DNA of 64,000 nt from Flavobacterium sp. (GTDB taxonomy: Bacteria > Bacteroidota > Bacteroidia > Flavobacteriales > Flavobacteriaceae): NCBI RefSeq assembly GCF_039595935.1, contig NZ_JBCNKR010000004.1:743001-807000 (forward strand). Reading direction: 5' to 3'. Each line of letters starts with the position of its first letter. Position 1 is the first letter of the stretch. Positions 36,201 to 44,215 of this stretch are shown piece after piece. The position numbers were made by a program, and so were the translations under genes. Under the pieces are notes generated by a model that saw nothing but the letters and a program-made list of their open reading frames with translations, had not been told where the DNA came from and ran no database searches.

Positions 36201-36434
36201 TTTTTCTGACTTCGCACTATCTTGGTTTATTTTAAAGTTCTTAAGAAATCTGTCTATATTCTTTGTATAGCCATATTCAATTGCATCGTAAAACGATGTT
36301 TTACCAAAACCGTTTGGTGCGTAAAGCGACACAAAATCCGCATACTCACCATCTTTTCTCTGAAAATCAAAAGTCCCATTCTCGACATTGTCATAGGCTC
36401 TAAAAGCCTGTATTTCTACTTTTTTAATTTTCAT
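33288..36434 (-). CDS. SMC/Rad50-like ABC ATPase of a four-gene defence operon
   Basis: The 1048-residue protein has Walker A in YAPNGFGKTSF (about 39-47), two long coiled coils meeting at a CPLC zinc-hook-like motif (about residue 532), then the signature helix and Walker B VDDPIQSMDSIN (about 980) with an H-loop LSTHDENF (about 1013). This is the Rad50/RecN-type layout that senses or tethers DNA. It is the last gene of an operon that overlaps the middle protein by 11 bases. This order of ATPase, small middle protein and effector-fused protein matches the published idea of ABC three-component conflict systems. The assignment to that class is inference. Confidence 0.85.
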   Translation of the reverse strand: MKIKKVEIQAFRAYDNVENGTFDFQRKDGEYADFVSLYAPNGFGKTSFYDAIEYGYTKNIDRFLKNFKINQDSAKSEKNLNKNDKQYILRNKYSHESLSSYVKILVSNSSKPLFREIPVPARKGAADFKFDDKETENRYFREVILSQDWISGFLKESKPEDRYKTFMEYFGDKELDKYYNILKDLIEINSKKIKVLASELNGIQIYLKFDGDKEILNKINNKIDSLNETAIFFTKIDSQSSDFDILNITNDISERLNNIDFEIAGLNEKISSLDNLISGNDQIISFSKYKDDLKILGDALLEQQNLNLTKIIFEDLRKKEAEINSIQIYVRDLKLRTDKKERISGLIEKYDEVRLKIGVKDKEAEEAEDALRKIREDISTKKNKESELELQTNNTQNQITAINEIILEIPEINKKITNSEENIRKNSIELELNSAALIKHGKNVEEIKLYLDDLKKSLSNISNKDYPSEFDINFIKYATVIKEINRIEQELQISNRHFDSIKKDIVEQEKLQTELQNFLSAGLAIVNDSKYERCPLCEHKYESYQVLAEKISNNVLLTKIINDLLSKRNDAQEKINVLTNDLVKDKDKLIKLIEKDISNSELALIDLNRKSLKCKNDLTKLNNDIEKDNGVLIFNKNLLLNKSAEDFIKWTVDEIKKLSAQVEKFIAELNLIRKDIQSATSERENTALKIDLCRKDKTELEEDGAYVEVRDYFKENYPEGEITVTNLDKQIKEDLKRNQEYSDSIKKIEESIAEIQKKLIGFDEEAVNQNLQLVKELINELKIRINLYESNAAKVLDLSFDEIELENYPKIVAVARKENDDKIFKYKEEIKDIKILSDLKDNVVPYLKYEESRQNESVIKKRISILKDKIGKKLTEELKKVSKHIELQIKSFFFEPLINDLYKRIDPHPDYKKVKFIPDFNDSKPKLNVCVYMENAQSNFIIPNLYFSHAQLNILSLCIFLAKALNAKDDSGNSIDCIFVDDPIQSMDSINILSTIDLLRSIVVNQKKQIILSTHDENFHNLLKKKIPASLFKAKYLELETFGKLRMD

Positions 36435-36996
36435 TGTTCATCTCTTTTTCTAGTTTGGCTAATACATCTGATAAATCTTGTTCCTTAAGATTTTTTCCCA
36501 CTCCACTTACTAAATCTCCAAGTGCTTTTTCAATTAACAAATCCTTTGAAAATATATCTGAATACTCATTATCGAGACTAAAATCTATACTGTCATTAAC
36601 AATATATTCTGAGATAATTTTATTGATCAATGCCTGGTCAATTTCTGAATTAATTTCTTCGCAGATAATTTTTCTGCTGCTAAATTTATTGTTCTCTATC
36701 TCATATTTGAGCTCCCTTGATATCTTCTCGCCACTTAGATAAAATACGTAAAAATTCCATTTTGAATACTCATCTTTAATATTTGAAAGATACTGAGCCG
36801 TAACAAAATTGTTAAAATCCTTCCACTCTATTTTCAAATTATCTTCTGTATCGAATTGTACAAATGCCACTATTACACTGCCTCCAAAAATGATTTCTCC
36901 TAACTCAAAAAAAACTATATCTTTAAAGCTTGCTCTCAATTCATCATCAAGCGCATTTTTACTAAATTTCTTAAATAATACCTCTTGTTTCATCAA
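36424..36996 (-). CDS. Small middle protein of the MBL-protease-ATPase operon
   Basis: A 190-residue acidic soluble protein with a predicted alpha/beta fold (DIVFFELGEIIFGGSVIVAF then WNFYVFYLSGEKI). It overlaps the protease gene by 26 bases and the ATPase by 11. In ABC three-component systems a small middle component of this size links the ATPase with the effector; the position and length fit. No motif proves it. Confidence 0.6.
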   Translation of the reverse strand: MMKQEVLFKKFSKNALDDELRASFKDIVFFELGEIIFGGSVIVAFVQFDTEDNLKIEWKDFNNFVTAQYLSNIKDEYSKWNFYVFYLSGEKISRELKYEIENNKFSSRKIICEEINSEIDQALINKIISEYIVNDSIDFSLDNEYSDIFSKDLLIEKALGDLVSGVGKNLKEQDLSDVLAKLEKEMNNEN

Positions 36997-38257
36997 TTAT
37001 AGTTTGTTTTACATTACTTACGTTAATATTTCTGAAAGAATTAAAATTTTCAATTATATGTTTTTGAAACTTATAAATATGTATTATTTTTAAATCTTCC
37101 GCAACTTTAGTTACAGAACTGCTAATCAACATTTGTTCAGCTGGAACACTGCAAATATCCTGAACATAATCAGTATCGAGTTCCACCGTAGTAGGTTTAG
37201 TATCTTTCGTGCTGCTGACAACAATGTAGCCTCCTGAATCAACAGAAGACAGATCTGACTTCATGATTAAATCAAGTTTTTTAACCCAATTATTGCAATC
37301 AATGAAAATTAGATTATGCTTTTTTCTTATAGCCCTAAGATCTTCAAAGGTCAAGTCTCTATCAAAAATTGACAACTGGTTTATTGAGATTAATTCTAAA
37401 AATGCGATCCAAAGTTGCTTATGTGAAACATACGATTTATCTGTTCCATTAGCAATAATTGAATCTTTATAAAAATCTAAGACATCCTGCACCCGAAATA
37501 CTTCACATAAATTTTTTGCGATTATTTTTAACTGATTTTTCAACAATTCCTCCTTTTGAGGTGTCAATAATATTCCTGTTAATGGAAATACCTCTTCATG
37601 AATAATCTCTAAAGAAGCAAAATATGGAGGAAACAAGGCTGATAGCTTTTCGTTGTTTTCTGCAATAATTTCATCAAAAAAAGACAGTGGAGCAAAAACA
37701 ATCCTTGATAGAGATTCAACATTATCACGGGCAACCATTCTTATCTGTATTCCAGCTAGTAAAAAACATGTCTCTTCTTTCTTTATAATTCCTCCGCCTG
37801 ACTGACCTATAACTTCAGAATGAGTAACATTTTTTTCAACTTCCCCTTCAATGTAATTAAACTCTGTAGAATTGTTGATAACTAAATTGTTGCTTCTAAA
37901 GGAGAATCCCTCATGTGCTCTAGATTCTGGATGCCCGCACAAACTATATCCTTCTTTTTCATTTAGATACTGATCTGAGCGTAAAAGCAACTCCAATCCT
38001 TCTACCTTTCTGACCTTAATTATTGCGACGTCTTTACTAGGATCTGAATTAAAATATGGTCTCTCCAAAACCTCTATTCTTTGGTTCTCAACCTCACCAT
38101 GAGTAGAAAGAACTTGCCTGACTATTATTAAATCATCAACTCCTTCCACTACATGCTTTGCTGTAAGAACATAACTATAATCGCTATCTAAAGGTTGGAA
38201 TAGGCAGCCGCTGCCATCTGCAACTTTTACTGTAAAGCGTTCTAAAGTACATTCCAT
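36971..38257 (-). CDS. Trypsin-like serine protease with C-terminal defence-associated domain
   Basis: The N-terminal about 200 residues carry an S1 triad: H35 in LTAKHVVEG, D76 in SKDVAIIKV and S153 in GQSGGG. No signal peptide is present, so it acts in the cytoplasm. Residues about 210-428 form a separate domain with FIDCNNWVKKLDLI and SGGYIVVSS segments of unknown fold, comparable to the C-terminal domains that connect effectors to ABC three-component ATPases. It starts 11 bases after the MBL gene. Proteolytic activation of, or killing by, a partner protein is a reasonable guess. Confidence 0.8.
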   Translation of the reverse strand: MECTLERFTVKVADGSGCLFQPLDSDYSYVLTAKHVVEGVDDLIIVRQVLSTHGEVENQRIEVLERPYFNSDPSKDVAIIKVRKVEGLELLLRSDQYLNEKEGYSLCGHPESRAHEGFSFRSNNLVINNSTEFNYIEGEVEKNVTHSEVIGQSGGGIIKKEETCFLLAGIQIRMVARDNVESLSRIVFAPLSFFDEIIAENNEKLSALFPPYFASLEIIHEEVFPLTGILLTPQKEELLKNQLKIIAKNLCEVFRVQDVLDFYKDSIIANGTDKSYVSHKQLWIAFLELISINQLSIFDRDLTFEDLRAIRKKHNLIFIDCNNWVKKLDLIMKSDLSSVDSGGYIVVSSTKDTKPTTVELDTDYVQDICSVPAEQMLISSSVTKVAEDLKIIHIYKFQKHIIENFNSFRNINVSNVKQTIIDETRGII

Positions 38258-38268
38258 TTTTTTATCTT

Positions 38269-39315
38269 TTAAATTTTTTCGGACTCCAGATACTTAACTT
38301 GTGGAAAGTCCTTTCTATCTTTTTCTAGTATTATCTTGTTTATTAGTTCTGGATAATTAAAATAAAACTCTGCTTTTGGATTGACACTAATTATTCTTGC
38401 TATTGTTATCTTATCTGGATGCCCGTGCATATCACCATTCGTGCTGATTAAATACTTATCTGTATCGATGAGTTTAAATAATTCGACAGGATTATTTTTT
38501 TTACTTCCGTGATGAGAGAGTTTTAAATATTCAGCCTTAAGTCTGGTTTTATCTTGATTAAAAACCTTTAACTCATTAATAATCAATGATGGATGAGCAT
38601 CACCTAAAAAAATATAGTTTAACTTATCTTTTGTTAATATAAATGCAATTGAGCTTCCATTGTAAGGATCCGTGTCTTCCGAAAAATTATCAGTGGCAAT
38701 CAGTTCAGTTATTGTCTTTGAGTAATCATTAATTCTTGCTGTATTAACGGATTCTGGAGCCTTTTGCTGCCAATTATCAAGCAGTTTTTCAAGTTTATCG
38801 TTATTTGGCGATAAAATGTGAAAGTTCAAATCATCAAAGATAAATACTTTTCCAGCACTAATAATCTGCTGGTTCCAAATACCATTTCCGCTAATATATT
38901 TTTCAAAATTTACCGCTTGGGGAACGCTTGTGTTAGTTCCTTCGGTAAATCTAAATTCTATATTGCTAACGATAGCTTTTTCGTCATTTAAATACTTTTT
39001 TATCGTAGAGCCAGAATTGAACCAAATTTCTCCTATTGATTTGCATGCATCAGAATCATTACCAAACCATTTTAAAAAACCGTCTATATGGTCGTCATCA
39101 ATATGTGATAATATCAGCAGATCAATTTTTTGAGGTTTAATTGCATCTATTGTCTTCTTTAAATCCCCATCTGCTATTTTTCCTTTGCTATCTTTAAAAG
39201 TATATGTTGTCGAAGTTCCTCCGTCAATTATAATGTTTTTAGACACACCATTACTGTCAACATAAGTTAAGTGAATACAATCGCCGTTGTAGGCTTTAAG
39301 TAATTTTATTATCAT
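38269..39315 (-). CDS. ComEC-like metallo-beta-lactamase-fold hydrolase
   Basis: A 348-residue cytoplasmic MBL-fold protein with the metal motif HIDDDH (H71-H76, HxDxDH) and a later KLSHHGSKKN, which together resemble the ComEC/Rec2 C-terminal hydrolases. These use two metals to hydrolyse phosphodiester or related bonds. It is first in the operon. Pairing of an MBL protein with a trypsin-like protease also occurs in published AVAST (Avs) type 1 systems, there with a STAND NTPase; here the partner is an SMC-like ATPase. Confidence 0.85.
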   Translation of the reverse strand: MIIKLLKAYNGDCIHLTYVDSNGVSKNIIIDGGTSTTYTFKDSKGKIADGDLKKTIDAIKPQKIDLLILSHIDDDHIDGFLKWFGNDSDACKSIGEIWFNSGSTIKKYLNDEKAIVSNIEFRFTEGTNTSVPQAVNFEKYISGNGIWNQQIISAGKVFIFDDLNFHILSPNNDKLEKLLDNWQQKAPESVNTARINDYSKTITELIATDNFSEDTDPYNGSSIAFILTKDKLNYIFLGDAHPSLIINELKVFNQDKTRLKAEYLKLSHHGSKKNNPVELFKLIDTDKYLISTNGDMHGHPDKITIARIISVNPKAEFYFNYPELINKIILEKDRKDFPQVKYLESEKI

Positions 39316-39992
39316 AGTATAAAATTTTAAAAATACCTTCGTTTTTTAGAATTATTTTATGGTTGTCCTTAATTGATTAGAAATCTACTTACGAAATAGC
39401 TGAATTAAACGAAATTTAAACTCATAGCAATTTCTCATTTTTCCAAAAATTTTACTTTATTTTAATTCAACAAAATTTCATAAAAAGTAATTCGTAATCT
39501 AGATATTTTTTTTGTAAAGTTATATATTTAAAACAGCAGCTGTTAAGTATAAATACCTGTTTTTAAGACAAGTTCAAACTTAGATTATTTTAAGCGACTT
39601 CGGGAGCAAACAAAATAATTAATTATATCTGCTACATGCACACAACGGCCCTGCTCTGCTTCTCAGCCCGTTGAGAAGTATAGTACTCTCTCATCTTAAT
39701 TCCTGCCACTGATTCTCTTCTTTCCTTTTTCTCGGTTTTTTATGGAAGTGTTAGGATATAAGTCAACTGTTATGTACAGCAATTAAAATTGTCGCTTGGT
39801 GCATTATTAATTAGCACAACAATTGATATCAGTTAACGCCACACCATTGGATATTGGCAGGAGGTTTGGCTCCAAAATCGTCCAAGCACTAAAACTCCAT
39901 GACATTGATGCCATTGATTATCTCAACTGCTGATTAGTATTATTCATTACTGACAATGGAGAACTTCTCTGAAAAGCAGCACTGCATAGCAA
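39316..39992. other. Non-coding region between two defence operons
   Basis: About 680 bases with no supported gene. A short plus-strand open stretch at about 39846-39932 reads GRRFGSKIVQAL but has no start or extension and looks like debris. The 5' part is AT-rich and presumably holds the promoter of the MBL operon; no clear TAnnTTTG box was found. Confidence 0.5.
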
Positions 39993-40026
39993 TTAAAAAG
40001 CCCGCCGTTATTTTAACGGCAGGCTT
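39993..40026 (-). terminator. Terminator of the CBASS operon
   Basis: Stem built from AAGCCCGCCGTTA and TAACGGCAGGCTT (39998-40010, 40014-40026) with a T tract on the minus strand. It is 73 bases beyond the DUF3892 gene. Confidence 0.8.
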
Positions 40027-40098
40027 CTGTGTTATCGCCACGCTCAGGCATCTCCTTTAGATCATAAATTACAGCACTGTTCTTAAAACATCGCCCCC

Positions 40099-40428
40099 CT
40101 AATAGATCCAGCTGTAATCAATTAAATGCCGAAGGTTATCCTGAACCGTACTATCATGGTTGCTTCTTAAAAACTTTCCGCTTGCGCCATTGACCACATG
40201 CACATCTTCTCCGCCCTGCCACATGGCTTCTTTGTATTTCCACATAAAGGTTTTAACAGTATTGTTTTTACTCTCCACCAGCGTAATAGTTTCCGCTTTT
40301 GATTTTTTAATTGCTTTATTGATGGTGTATCCTTTTCCATCTCTGTTTTTAATTCTTTCATGAACAGCATAATGGGTTATTCCCCCTTTATCATCTGTCC
40401 AGATTCCTGATATTCTGTATTCAGCCAT
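40099..40428 (-). CDS. DUF3892-like small protein downstream of CBASS
   Basis: Start 40428 (MAEYRISGIWTDD) gives 109 residues; the longer frame would overlap the E2 gene. The sequence MAEYRISGIW...ITHYAVHE matches the DUF3892 pattern (recognised from memory). It is the last gene before the CBASS terminator and 44 bases after the E2-like gene, so it is probably cotranscribed. Its role in CBASS, if any, is unknown. Confidence 0.65.
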   Translation of the reverse strand: MAEYRISGIWTDDKGGITHYAVHERIKNRDGKGYTINKAIKKSKAETITLVESKNNTVKTFMWKYKEAMWQGGEDVHVVNGASGKFLRSNHDSTVQDNLRHLIDYSWIY

Positions 40429-40472
40429 AATTTTTCTAGTTATATTGGTTAATTTTTGAGTTTTAATTTTTC

Positions 40473-40895
40473 TTAATGGGATGTCCCTCCCCCTTTCCAT
40501 TCGCCTGTTTCCAGCCAGATTTCATAAAAAAACAGCCATTCGGATGCCCACATCAGTATGGTGTCTGACAGTAATCTGCCTCTGTTCCACTGAATCCCGT
40601 CAGGATAGAACAGGCAGAGCTGCTGGGTTTTCTGGTTATAAACATGCTTGAGCACTCTTTCTCCGGCAGGCATCCTGAGTTTTTTAGGCTCAAGGATGTA
40701 AATATCGGGAGATTTACCCAGGAGATAGTCGATTTTCACCTTATAAGACCTGCTGAACGGAGTGGGCGTTAAATAGCCAACCCACTCCAGCCGTGTTCCC
40801 ATATAAGTGCTGATTTTTGAATCCGGAAAACTTTCCTTAAGAAATCTGGCCTGCGTCGGTATGGAGATAAAGCGCGTCTTATTCTTTATTGCCAT
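40473..40895 (-). CDS. E2-like protein of an E2-only (short type II) CBASS
   Basis: Start 40895 (MAIKNKTRFISIP) gives 140 residues and a 17-base overlap with the CD-NTase gene; a longer frame opens at 40979. The C-terminal half follows the pattern of CBASS ubiquitin-conjugating-like proteins: Cys94 in QQLCLFYPDG, the probable catalytic Cys, then LLSDTILMWASEWLFFYEIW and TGEWKGGG. No separate E1/JAB module is present. Such proteins modify or prime the neighbouring CD-NTase. The E2 call is strong by motif; mechanism here is unproven. Confidence 0.8.
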   Translation of the reverse strand: MAIKNKTRFISIPTQARFLKESFPDSKISTYMGTRLEWVGYLTPTPFSRSYKVKIDYLLGKSPDIYILEPKKLRMPAGERVLKHVYNQKTQQLCLFYPDGIQWNRGRLLSDTILMWASEWLFFYEIWLETGEWKGGGTSH

Positions 40896-42099
40896 GGAAG
40901 GTATGGTTTGGAATCTTTTTATCCGCTGATTCGGTAATAATGCCAGAACCAGCCACAAAACCCAGTCTTCCCGACTCACGTGCCATTCTGGCGGATTCGC
41001 CGAATTCAGAAAGCGTTTTTGTTACCAGCTTATCCCCCATGGATCGGCGCATCGATTCATTTAGATTCTGTATCGTGTCGGCAGAAAGCAGCTTTGAGAA
41101 GAATCTCTTCGCCTCATCCAGCCAGAGATAGAAATTCAGTTCCCTTACCGGATGCTCCTCCCATTTGTCTGCAAAATTTTCACGATGGTCCACAGGATTT
41201 TCGATCCAGGTCACGGTTTTTCCTCCAATGTTTTTTCTCTTTATATAACCAGGCATACCCTCCAATATATTCATAAGAGCATCATAGAGGTTAGCCTCAT
41301 TACCGTAAGCTCTTGCTGCCAGAGTGGTTATGATAATGCTGATCGGCTTGTCATCATAGCTGAGCGAACTGCTTTCTGAAAACATCTGGTTGCGGTGCCT
41401 TTTCATCAGCTGGATCGCACGCTGCAGCGGCGTTTTAATTTCGTAATCCGGCACATCGTCAATCTTGACATTGTTTTTTGCCGAGAACATACGCCTTCCC
41501 TCATTAAGCTGCACCAGCATCTGCGCCTTAAACCACTCCCTGTAGCCCAGAGGGTTGGATTTAGGCCAGCCTCTGCTGTAGAACTCATAGTCGGGATGCT
41601 CCTTATCTGTAATGCTGATAGCCGTGTTGGAATAATCCTTAATCTCCGGCAGGCCCGTGATCGAGGGAGTAGAGTCCGGAATAGCAGCCAGAACATCCAG
41701 ATGGAATCTGGTGGACTCGGCATAATCAATACGCCAGCATCTTCTCCCGTCAGGCCTGCAGACCATATCTTTATACATGCCCGAAAGCAGTCTGTCCCCG
41801 ATCAGGTTCTTTAATCTCTTCTGGGTAAAAATCTGATGGGTTCCCCTTTTCAGTTCGCAGACCAGATCAATGTCAAGCTCATCCACATCCGAATCAGGTT
41901 TTGTCACTGTTCCCAACCCGAAGGATCCCTGCGGGTACATGTGCAGGTCATACTGTGCAATGGTCTCATCCCCTTTTAAGTAATTTGCCACTGCCTCATA
42001 TTTTGCCACAGCTTCCTTGTGCTGGGTCGGGGTAATATCTAAAACCTGTCCCATTTTCTCTAAAATGGAAGCTAGGTACTCTTTTCTGATCTCATTCAT
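40879..42099 (-). CDS. CD-NTase (cGAS/DncV-like nucleotidyltransferase), CBASS
   Basis: The 406-residue protein has the nucleotidyltransferase core: PQGSFGLGT (57-64), then the metal-binding DVDELDIDLV with D76 and D78, and a later RFHLDVLAAIP with the third Asp. It makes a cyclic oligonucleotide messenger upon infection, which would activate the SAVED effector. The SMODS-type N-terminus precedes the motif. The extreme C-terminus reads FHGNKE, so the residue used for conjugation, if any, is not obvious. Start is 4 bases from the effector stop. Confidence 0.93.
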   Translation of the reverse strand: MNEIRKEYLASILEKMGQVLDITPTQHKEAVAKYEAVANYLKGDETIAQYDLHMYPQGSFGLGTVTKPDSDVDELDIDLVCELKRGTHQIFTQKRLKNLIGDRLLSGMYKDMVCRPDGRRCWRIDYAESTRFHLDVLAAIPDSTPSITGLPEIKDYSNTAISITDKEHPDYEFYSRGWPKSNPLGYREWFKAQMLVQLNEGRRMFSAKNNVKIDDVPDYEIKTPLQRAIQLMKRHRNQMFSESSSLSYDDKPISIIITTLAARAYGNEANLYDALMNILEGMPGYIKRKNIGGKTVTWIENPVDHRENFADKWEEHPVRELNFYLWLDEAKRFFSKLLSADTIQNLNESMRRSMGDKLVTKTLSEFGESARMARESGRLGFVAGSGIITESADKKIPNHTFHGNKE

Positions 42100-42103
42100 C
42101 TTC

Positions 42104-43255
42104 TTACGCTCTTTTGATTTCTATTGTTTTTAAAAATTTGTCCCTTCCATCGTATAACACCAGAGGCAGGTCCACTTTAGGCATCCACGATCTCCCGAAT
42201 TCAACCGCCGCCGAAACAGGCATTGCCGGAAAAACATGAAGCTCGCCGTGATGTCCGTGCTCCTGCTTTATCCGGTTCAAGGCATGCCGTGCCGCTATTC
42301 TTAACTTAGGCAGAATATCGGCGCTTTTTAAGAAATCAAGTCTGGGATCATCGATGGTAAGCTTCCAGATCGAAACATCCTGCTCAGGAAAAACATCCAG
42401 AATTCTCTCATCACTGATATCGGCGCTGAATGAAATATTTAATACCGCAGTTCCGCTTTTGGACGATGGCTCCTTCAGGGTGAAATCGCCGAAATCTGAC
42501 GTATCATTCCACTGCCAGCCCTGCGGTTCCCTGTGGTACTGATAGGTGTCCACTTTGTACTTATCGCCGAGCAAAACCCCAAGTTTTACCAGCAGCGGCA
42601 TCGGAGCAAAAGGAAATACCGAAAAATGCTCAGCCGAAGAATTAAGGTACGGCTGGATTTTCTTCTCAAAATAAGTTTCCAACGACCTGCTCTCATACTC
42701 CCAGTACAGCCCTTCGCTGTCTTCCACCACCGTATTATCCGGTCCCAGATGTACAGTTTCCTTATGAGGAAAACAGTTTTTCTGCACAATCATCCGGCGC
42801 ATGGCACCGGCATCCATCGGAGGATTGAATTTTCCGATTTTAGCATTGTACAGAATCAGACGTGTCCTGAAAGTGCCGTCAATACCGGTCAGATACTCGA
42901 TTCTCTGCTCATGTTCCTGCTTCATTTCCAGAAGAAGCCCAGCAGGGTGCTCATCCTTCTCCTCCCTGTCGATTTTTCTGTGGCAGGCGTCGCACATCAG
43001 CATTAAATTGGAAAAATCAGTCTCCAGCTCCGGAGACTTCATCGCATCATATCTGGCCGAACCCGGGGCGTAACCGTAAATATGGGCTATATAGGATTTA
43101 TTTAGATCCTTAAAGGTCAGGCTGTCTTCAAATAAAATCTCGTTGCAGCCGCGGTACTGGCACCTCCCTCCCGACTTAAGCCAGAGCTTCAGCTTGACTT
43201 TCGGGTCAATCGGAGGTCTTTTTACTTTCTTGGTTTTGGTTTGGTTCTCCTTCAT
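42104..43255 (-). CDS. cap5: HNH endonuclease-SAVED effector (Cap5-type), CBASS
   Basis: The 383-residue protein has an N-terminal HNH nuclease with GGRCQYRGCNEIL, AHIYGYAPGS, FSNLMLMCDACHRKID (zinc Cys pairs plus catalytic His and Asn) and a C-terminal SAVED domain (about 170-383, FPFAPMPLLVKLGVLLGDKY, HHGELHVFPAMPVSAA). SAVED binds the cyclic nucleotide made by the CD-NTase; the HNH part then degrades DNA. It is the first gene of the CBASS operon, 4 bases before the CD-NTase. Confidence 0.92.
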   Translation of the reverse strand: MKENQTKTKKVKRPPIDPKVKLKLWLKSGGRCQYRGCNEILFEDSLTFKDLNKSYIAHIYGYAPGSARYDAMKSPELETDFSNLMLMCDACHRKIDREEKDEHPAGLLLEMKQEHEQRIEYLTGIDGTFRTRLILYNAKIGKFNPPMDAGAMRRMIVQKNCFPHKETVHLGPDNTVVEDSEGLYWEYESRSLETYFEKKIQPYLNSSAEHFSVFPFAPMPLLVKLGVLLGDKYKVDTYQYHREPQGWQWNDTSDFGDFTLKEPSSKSGTAVLNISFSADISDERILDVFPEQDVSIWKLTIDDPRLDFLKSADILPKLRIAARHALNRIKQEHGHHGELHVFPAMPVSAAVEFGRSWMPKVDLPLVLYDGRDKFLKTIEIKRA

Positions 43256-43828
43256 TCTAATACTAATTTTTTAATTGTTCTCATACACATCTGTATTTTT
43301 AAAAGTTCAAATTCGACCGGCATTGAACAGCTCCGAAAAAGAAATTTGTCAAAAAGTTTGCAGGAGAAAAACAAATTACTATTTTTGCACCCGTATTAAG
43401 TGAATCTTCTTTTTAATAATTCACATAACAAGCCTCAGATTTGGGAAGTCTTTGTGGCAGTTTTCTTCATAACAGCATATGACATCCAACTGTCATGCCA
43501 ATGCTGAAAATTCAAGTAATTTTTTACTATTATTTTATTAAAAAAGTGTTAACAAATTAGGAATCAGAATTTTAATTCTTTATATTAAGAAACTGACAAT
43601 AATGACATTAATATTTTTTTAACATTAATTAAGTGTCATTCTGGCATAATTATTCTTTTTCAACTCTAATGTTAAAATTTAACGCTGCCTTTTAATGAAA
43701 CCAGTGCAGATTGGCACTCCAAACGTTGCATTTCCACCCTCCGGCTTGAATGTCTTTCGTCGCTCATGATTTTGAAATTTAATGATACGCATAAAAAAAA
43801 CCATCAGGATTCTGATAGGTTTTCTACA
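43256..43828. other. Non-coding region upstream of the CBASS operon
   Basis: About 570 AT-rich bases without a supported ORF. It contains one complete plus-strand promoter (43357-43387) facing away from CBASS, and no clear minus-strand promoter was recognised. Confidence 0.5.
43357..43387 (+). promoter_or_regulatory. Orphan plus-strand promoter
   Basis: TTTG (43357-43360), 19-base spacer and TATTTTTG (43380-43387) match the housekeeping promoter perfectly. No gene starts within about 350 bases downstream. The first transcribed stretch contains a small inverted repeat GTGAAT/ATTCAC near 43400-43424. This may drive a small RNA. Confidence 0.5.
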
Positions 43829-43999
43829 TCAAAACTGCTGAAATATGCCAGGGCAGACAGTCGCAGATTTTCTTTTTCCCGAACTTTTAGACGGCTTCAG
43901 CGAAGAGGTGTTTCCTGGCGTGCTTTTGTTGTCATGCTGACGTCTGTTAGGCTTGCCCGTGGAATCTGCAATTCTTTTCGGTCCAGATTTAAGTGCCAT
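43829..43999 (-). CDS. 56-residue basic protein
   Basis: Start 43999 (MALKSGPKRIADSTGKPN) gives a 56-residue Lys/Ser/Gly-rich protein that looks intrinsically disordered. An overlapping plus-strand frame of similar size is less protein-like. Unknown function; possibly nucleic-acid binding. Confidence 0.4.
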   Translation of the reverse strand: MALKSGPKRIADSTGKPNRRQHDNKSTPGNTSSLKPSKSSGKRKSATVCPGIFQQF

Positions 44000-44215
44000 G
44001 CTTTTAAAGTTTAATTGGTTGTACAACACAAAAACAAACAATTTTAATATAAGAAAATACACATAAGAAAACCCTGCTTACAGATCATTTTTTGATCTAA
44101 ATACAAATGCCAGGTTATTCTCGTGTCTGAAAAGAACCGCAGAGATGGCTCAAAATTCATATCTTTACTTGTTTTCAAGCAGCATTAACGGCAGACTTAT
44201 AAAATACTGAGCTAA

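Noticed and set aside
41395..41814. 139-residue plus-strand ORF
   Set aside because: Antisense to the CD-NTase gene.
43766..44014. 82-residue plus-strand ORF
   Set aside because: It overlaps a more plausible basic minus-strand protein; neither is strong, and this one has an Arg/Phe/Ser-rich shadow-like composition.
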